From NCBI RefSeq assembly GCF_014204945.1, contig NZ_JACHMN010000003.1, positions 2,976,001-3,040,000 on the forward strand: 64,000 nt of DNA, in the 5' to 3' direction. A program made the translations under genes and the position numbers. Of this stretch, positions 59,874-64,000 are shown piece after piece. Within the stretch, counting starts at the first letter, position 1. Each line of letters opens with the position of its first letter. The notes under the pieces were generated by a model, which was not told where the DNA came from, ran no database searches, and worked only from the letters and a program-made list of their open reading frames with translations. This DNA comes from Allocatelliglobosispora scoriae. Lineage in GTDB: Bacteria > Actinomycetota > Actinomycetes > Mycobacteriales > Micromonosporaceae.

Positions 59874-60383
59874 TCAGTGGATCGACCCTTCACACGCGGC
59901 GGCCACCGGTACCGGAGCCCCACCGTCGGGGGAGTGTCCGGACGGGTCCTGCTCGGTGGGGACGTTGCGGACCCCGGCGAACGACACCCAGCCGGTGTCG
60001 TCGGCCGTGTGGTACCAGACGTCGTTGTTGAACGGCGGCGGGTTGAACGGGTATGCGACCGAGCCGTGGACCCAGCCGTTGACCGCGATCACCTGGTTGG
60101 GCGCGTAACCGCCGACCTGCCGCGCCAGGATGTCAGGCGCCACCAGCTTGCGGGTTCCATAAGGCTCCCAGCGGTTCTGCGCATGTACGCGGAAGGCGGC
60201 GCAGCCGCCGGAGAAACCGGTGACGGTCAAGGCGGACGACGAGCCGGGGAACAACATCGGCCACCACCAAGGCGCGCTGGAGGCGGTCAGGACCGCGACG
60301 ACCAGGCCCGAGACCACCGCACCCAGGTGGTGGCGCAGACCTCTGGCCGGGGCTGGCTGCGTCACGACTCCGGGGGAGGCCAC
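59874..60383 (-). CDS. Membrane-anchored or secreted protein with SH3-like extracellular domain
   Basis: A 169-aa protein on the opposite strand within the conjugation set. Basic N-terminus, one helix (LGAVVSGLVVAVLTASSAPW, 20-39), then an exported domain (NRWEPYGTRKLVAPDILARQ, GGYAPNQVIAVNGWVHGSVA, NDVWYHTADDTGWVSFAGVR). The W-x-H-x(n)-W-V-S-F-x-G-V-R ending resembles bacterial SH3-like domains, so it may bind cell wall during mating. Start codon GTG 60383 is tentative. Confidence 0.65.
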   Translation of the reverse strand: MASPGVVTQPAPARGLRHHLGAVVSGLVVAVLTASSAPWWWPMLFPGSSSALTVTGFSGGCAAFRVHAQNRWEPYGTRKLVAPDILARQVGGYAPNQVIAVNGWVHGSVAYPFNPPPFNNDVWYHTADDTGWVSFAGVRNVPTEQDPSGHSPDGGAPVPVAAACEGSIH

Positions 60384-60815
60384 CGGTCCAGTGTGGGGTC
60401 CAGCCGGAAGGATTTCGACACCTGTCGGCCATTGTGGGCTGTTCGCCTTCGCGTTGGGTGCGAACGGCCAGAGCCCAGGTGAGGTACGCAGGCATCATCG
60501 GTACGTTCCGCTGCGGCCGCGACGGGTCGAACCGTCGTCTGCGACATCGGGAGCGCCTGCGGCGCGGGCGCCGGCCGTCGGCACCTCCGTGTCTCCGTTC
60601 ACCGCGCGGACGTTGCAGCACAACAGTGCGCTACGGATGCAACCGCCACCAGGCGCCGCCTCCGTTCGTCGCCGGTCAGCGCCGATGCCGCCCCGTCGGG
60701 TCGGCCTCCTACAGGTACTGCGCCGTCCACCGCAGACCGCCGGTCGGACCACGAGCCGTCCGCCCGTCTCGCCCATCGCATCGTCCTGACCGCCTCGACA
60801 ACCGGGAGCCGTCTC
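60384..60815. other. Gene-free stretch between divergent element genes
   Basis: 432 bases without a supported coding frame, promoter-sized, between the SH3-like protein and the TraD-like gene. I see no clear terminator, tRNA or palindrome in it. Confidence 0.4.
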
Positions 60816-63176
60816 ATGCAATCGATCGCCGACCACCTCATCGCCCGCCCCTGGCTCGCGGCGCTTGCGCTGTTGCTGGCCGGTGCCTACGCCGCCCGGC
60901 AGCGCCACCTCGCCTGGCAGCACCGCCGCCACGCCGCCGGCGCCCGCTGGCTGACCGTCGCCGCGCCGCAGGACGTCACCGCCCACGCCGCCGCCGACTT
61001 CTGGGCCGTCATGACCGGTGTCCTCACCGGCGGCGGCTGGCGCCGGCTGCTGTACGGGGTCCCGCACGTCGCCTGGGAGTACACGTGGACCGGCCGCGAG
61101 CTGACCCTACGGGTCTGGGTCCCCGGCACGGTCCCCGCCGCCAGCGTCCAGGCCGCTGCCGTCGCGGCCTGGCCCGGCACCACCGTGCGGACCGGGCCCG
61201 CCGACGCGCCGATCCCGGCCGCGGTCCACGCCGTCGGCGGCGCGCACTGGCCGCAGCAGTCGGACTCCGCCCCGCTGCGGACCGACCACGACGCCGACCC
61301 GCTGCGGGCGCTGCTCGCCGCCGGCGCCCAGGTCCGCGCCGGACAGCACGCCTGCGTGCAGGTCCTGGCCCGGCCCGCCACCGCCCGGCGGCTCCGCCGC
61401 GCCCGGCGCACCGCCGCCGGACACCCGCCCGCCGGGGACCTCACCGGACTGGTCCTGCGCGGGCTGCTGGGCCTGGTCGAGGTGTTCCTGCCCGGGCCGT
61501 CCCGGCCCGCCGGTCCCGGTCCCGTCCGCCGGGACCCGGTCCGCGACGCCGGCCAGCGGACCACCGTCGACAAGGCCGTCCGCGTCCCTCACTACGAGAT
61601 CGCCGTCCGCTACGCCGTCGCCGCCGACCGCACCGGACCCGGCGAACCCGGCCCGCAGACCGCCGAGCGCCTCGGCACGCTGCGCCACAGCGTCGCCGCC
61701 GCGGCGGCCGCCTACACCGGACCCAACCGGCTGCGGCAGCTGCCGGTGCCGCACCCCGTGGCCGTGCTCGCCGCCCGCCGCCTGCACCGCGGGTTCCTCG
61801 CCACCGCCACCGAGCTCGGCGTGCTCGCCGCCGTCCCCCAGGACCTCGCCGTGCCGGGCCTGGAACGCGCCCGTGCCGCCGCCGTCCCCGCACCCACCGC
61901 CGTCCCGGCCGGTGGGCGCGGCGTCAAGGTGCTGGGCCGCGACCAGGTCGGCGGGCACAGCGTGGGGCTGGCCGCAGTCGACGCCCGCCAGCACGTCCAC
62001 CTCGTCGGCAAGACCGGCGTCGGCAAGTCCACCCTGATGCTCAACATGATCCTCGGCGACATCCATGCCGGCCGCGGCACCGTCGTCATCGACCCCCGCG
62101 GCGACCTCGTCACCGACATCCTCGACCGGCTCCCCGCCGCCTACGCCGACCGCACCGCCATCATCGACCCCTACCAGGCCCACCAGGCGTGCATCAACCC
62201 CCTCGACGACGACGGCGACCCGCACCTGGCCGTCGACAACCTCGTCGGCATCTTCTCCAAGGTGTTCCAGCAGTACTGGGGGCCGCGCATGGACGACACC
62301 CTGCGCACCTGCTGCCTGACCCTGATGCGCCACGCCAACCCCAGCCTGTCGCTGGTACCGCCGCTGCTCAACGACCGGGCCTTCCGCTCCCGGTTCACCC
62401 ACGACCTCACCGACCCCGAAGGCCTGCTCGGGTTCTGGACCTGGTACGACTCCATGAACGAAGCCCAGAAGGCCGTCGTCATCGGACCGGTCCTGGGCCG
62501 GCTGCGCATCCTGCTGTCACGCGGCTTCGTCAAAGACGTCATCGGCACCCCGTACTCGTCGTTCCGGATGGGCGACATCCTCGACGGCGGCATCCTGCTG
62601 TGCCGCCTGCCCAAAGGCATCCTCGGCGACGACACCGCCCGGCTGCTGGGCTCGCTCATCGTCGCCCGCACCTGGCAGGCCGCGACCGCCCGCGCCACCA
62701 TCCCCGAGCAGCGGCGCCGCGACGCCACCCTCTACATCGACGAATGCCACAACTTCCTGAACCTGCCCGGCGCCATCGACGACATGCTCGCCGAGGCCCG
62801 CGGGTTCCGCCTCGGCATCGTGCTCGCCCACCAGAACCTCGCCCAACTGCCCCGCGAGACCGCCGCCGCCGTCTCCGCCAACGCCCGCTCGAAGATCTAC
62901 TTCAACGTCGACCCCCACGACGCCCGCGAGCTGTCCCGGCACACGACTCCTTATGTCAGCGAGCACGACCTGGCGCACCTGGACATGCACACCGCCGCCG
63001 CCCGGCTGCTCGTCGGCAACCGGGAACTGCCCGCGTTCACCCTCACCACCCACCCGCCGTCGGCGGTCGTCGGCGAAGCCACCGCCATCCGCCAGGCCGT
63101 CGCCGCCGCGCACCAGAGCCCCGACACCCAGCCGGCCCTGGAGGAACTGGCCCGGACCACCGCCCGCAGACGGTGA
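60816..63176 (+). CDS. TraD/VirD4-like type IV coupling ATPase
   Basis: A 786-aa protein. An N-terminal membrane helix (LIARPWLAALALLLAGAYAA) and an extended N-domain precede the ATPase: Walker A HLVGKTGVGKSTLMLNMILG near 400, VVIDPRGDLVTDILDRLPAA, Walker B-like DATLYIDECHNFLNLPGAID near 640, and the arginine/Q region GIVLAHQNLAQLPRETAAAV near 670 followed by a TraM-recognition-like C-terminus. It brings DNA and relaxase to the T4SS channel. ATG 60816 has GGGAG 8-9 nt upstream. Confidence 0.9.
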   Translation: MQSIADHLIARPWLAALALLLAGAYAARQRHLAWQHRRHAAGARWLTVAAPQDVTAHAAADFWAVMTGVLTGGGWRRLLYGVPHVAWEYTWTGRELTLRVWVPGTVPAASVQAAAVAAWPGTTVRTGPADAPIPAAVHAVGGAHWPQQSDSAPLRTDHDADPLRALLAAGAQVRAGQHACVQVLARPATARRLRRARRTAAGHPPAGDLTGLVLRGLLGLVEVFLPGPSRPAGPGPVRRDPVRDAGQRTTVDKAVRVPHYEIAVRYAVAADRTGPGEPGPQTAERLGTLRHSVAAAAAAYTGPNRLRQLPVPHPVAVLAARRLHRGFLATATELGVLAAVPQDLAVPGLERARAAAVPAPTAVPAGGRGVKVLGRDQVGGHSVGLAAVDARQHVHLVGKTGVGKSTLMLNMILGDIHAGRGTVVIDPRGDLVTDILDRLPAAYADRTAIIDPYQAHQACINPLDDDGDPHLAVDNLVGIFSKVFQQYWGPRMDDTLRTCCLTLMRHANPSLSLVPPLLNDRAFRSRFTHDLTDPEGLLGFWTWYDSMNEAQKAVVIGPVLGRLRILLSRGFVKDVIGTPYSSFRMGDILDGGILLCRLPKGILGDDTARLLGSLIVARTWQAATARATIPEQRRRDATLYIDECHNFLNLPGAIDDMLAEARGFRLGIVLAHQNLAQLPRETAAAVSANARSKIYFNVDPHDARELSRHTTPYVSEHDLAHLDMHTAAARLLVGNRELPAFTLTTHPPSAVVGEATAIRQAVAAAHQSPDTQPALEELARTTARRR

Positions 63177-63361
63177 CCGCCCGCCCCGCCGCCGGGCCCG
63201 GTACCGGGGGCACGCCTCGGGGCAGTGCCGACACGCGCCCCCGCTAGCACCCGCACCACCCGCCTGTCAGGACCGCCACCTGGGACGACAGCTCCCACGA
63301 CTCCCGCACCCGCAGCCCAGACTCCCTACCGGGATCACCACACAAGGGGAAACCAGCCACC

Positions 63362-64000
63362 ATGGCCGCACCACGCCACACCAGCCTGCTCGCCCTCTAC
63401 CCCCGCATCACCGCCCGCGACCGGCACCTGCTGCAACTGCTCGACGACCACCAGGTCCTCACCACCCCGCAGATCCACACCCTGCTCTTCGGCGCCCGCC
63501 GCACCTGCCAGGAACGCCTCGGCGAGCTCCACACCCTCGGCCTCATCGACCGGTTCCGGTTCCCCCGGCCCGGCGGCGGCAGCCAACCCTGGCACTGGAC
63601 CCTCGGCCACCACGGCCACCGCTTCCAGGCCGCCGCCCACGGACTGCCCGAACCCACCGCCCGCGCCACCCGCGACCGCACCCACCGCCTGTCGGCCAAC
63701 CCGCGCCTGAACCACCTCACCGCCACCAACGACTTCTTCGTCCGTCTCGCCGCCCACACCCGCACCGACCCCGCCCGGCAGCTCACCCGGTGGTGGTCCG
63801 AACGCACCGCCACCGAACGCTTCCTCGGCGTCCGCCCCGACGGCCACGGCATCTGGACCACCCCGGACACCAGCACCGGGTTCTTCCTCGAATGCGACCT
63901 CGGTACCGAGACGCTGCACCGCGTCGCCGCGAAACTCGACGGGTACGCCCGGCTCGCCGCCGGCGGCGGCCCCCGCTACCCGGTGCTGTTCTGGCTGGGC
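63362..64000 (+). CDS. Replication-relaxation family protein (3' end off window)
   Basis: The visible 213 codons start MAAPRHTSLLALYPRITARD. N-terminal winged helix (RDRHLLQLLDDHQVLTTPQI, RTCQERLGELHTLGLIDRFR), then LNHLTATNDFFVRLAAHTRT and the nuclease-like FFLECDLGTETLHRVAAKLD with spaced E, D, E and K, typical of replication-relaxation proteins that initiate transfer or replication in actinobacterial integrative elements. AAGGGGAAA precedes the ATG. Confidence 0.85.
   Translation, partial: MAAPRHTSLLALYPRITARDRHLLQLLDDHQVLTTPQIHTLLFGARRTCQERLGELHTLGLIDRFRFPRPGGGSQPWHWTLGHHGHRFQAAAHGLPEPTARATRDRTHRLSANPRLNHLTATNDFFVRLAAHTRTDPARQLTRWWSERTATERFLGVRPDGHGIWTTPDTSTGFFLECDLGTETLHRVAAKLDGYARLAAGGGPRYPVLFWLG

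Larger units (their letters stand above)
39256..64000. mobile_element. Integrated conjugative/plasmid-like element (boundaries uncertain, runs off right edge)
   Basis: Grouped plasmid-type genes: DUF932, DUF4192, a replication-like winged-helix gene with iterons, sigma-like regulator, and from 55.9 kb a type IV conjugation set (pilin, VirB6-like, PrgI, VirB4, TraD/VirD4-like, replication-relaxation). tRNA 3'-end remnants, pseudogenes, an intron and defence-like TIR/TPR genes are interspersed. No integrase or intact tRNA is in the window, so the true left end is not proven; it may include the toxin patch to about 36.4 kb. Confidence 0.55.

Overview
The window is about 70% GC, with dense mostly non-overlapping genes, many ATGA/GTGA stop-start overlaps, GTG starts, and several starts that lack a Shine-Dalgarno but have a TANNNT hexamer 5-8 nt upstream (leaderless-type promoters). 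Together with the gene families (secreted plant-polysaccharide enzymes, AfsR-like NB-ARC/TPR regulator, CHAT/TPR and CATRA-like genes, DUF932/DUF4192/replication-relaxation conjugation genes) this points to a filamentous actinomycete, plausibly Micromonosporaceae; the genus cannot be fixed from sequence reading alone. All family names below come from motif recognition, not from searches.

Region 1 (1-6.3 kb, all minus strand): a sugar ABC importer (mmsB partial, mmsA) without a binding-protein gene beside it, a secreted GH43 arabinan/xylan-type hydrolase with a C-terminal CBM, and a secreted PL1 pectate lyase. A 16-bp LacI-type palindrome lies inside the -35/-10 spacer of the lyase promoter. 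This is a pectin/hemicellulose utilisation cluster.

Region 2 (6.4-36.3 kb): chromosomal metabolic, regulatory and stress genes, often regulator plus divergent target with a clear palindromic operator between them: FAD dehydrogenase/PucR, Rrf2/NmrA-like oxidoreductase, epimerase/TetR, PadR-ABC-FtsX. It also holds an MFS exporter, an XRE-NB-ARC-TPR regulator, a UBP zinc finger, an RNA polymerase sigma/membrane sensor pair, CutA, ThuA, AraC, DUF1684 and DUF4287/DUF5655. Two pieces look like biological-conflict genes: a CATRA-like pair followed by an APH-type kinase (15.1-17.7 kb), and a 1175-aa TPR-CHAT (caspase-like) protein followed by a small one-helix membrane protein (25.8-29.9 kb).

Region 3 (36.4-39.0 kb): a lower-GC accessory patch with a frameshifted gene and a cryptic polymorphic-toxin cassette: a 228-codon open frame with an Ala-rich linker and a C-terminal ADP-ribosyltransferase-like domain, with no early start codon, in frame with the upstream gene across one TGA and followed by a likely immunity gene.

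Region 4 (39.2-64.0 kb, runs off the right edge): an integrated conjugative/plasmid-like element. It carries DUF932, a membrane GGDEF protein, DUF4192, a sigma-like protein, a winged-helix protein whose coding sequence contains four 14-bp iteron-like repeats, a TIR-TPR gene cut by an in-frame amber codon, two tRNA 3'-end remnants, a TPR-only protein, a PadR/flavin monooxygenase operon behind a 44-bp near-perfect palindrome, a 2.2-kb group II intron, and a type IV conjugation set (VirB2-like pilin, VirB6-like, PrgI, VirB4, TraD/VirD4-like, replication-relaxation protein). Pseudogenes cluster at its left part, suggesting repeated integration and decay.
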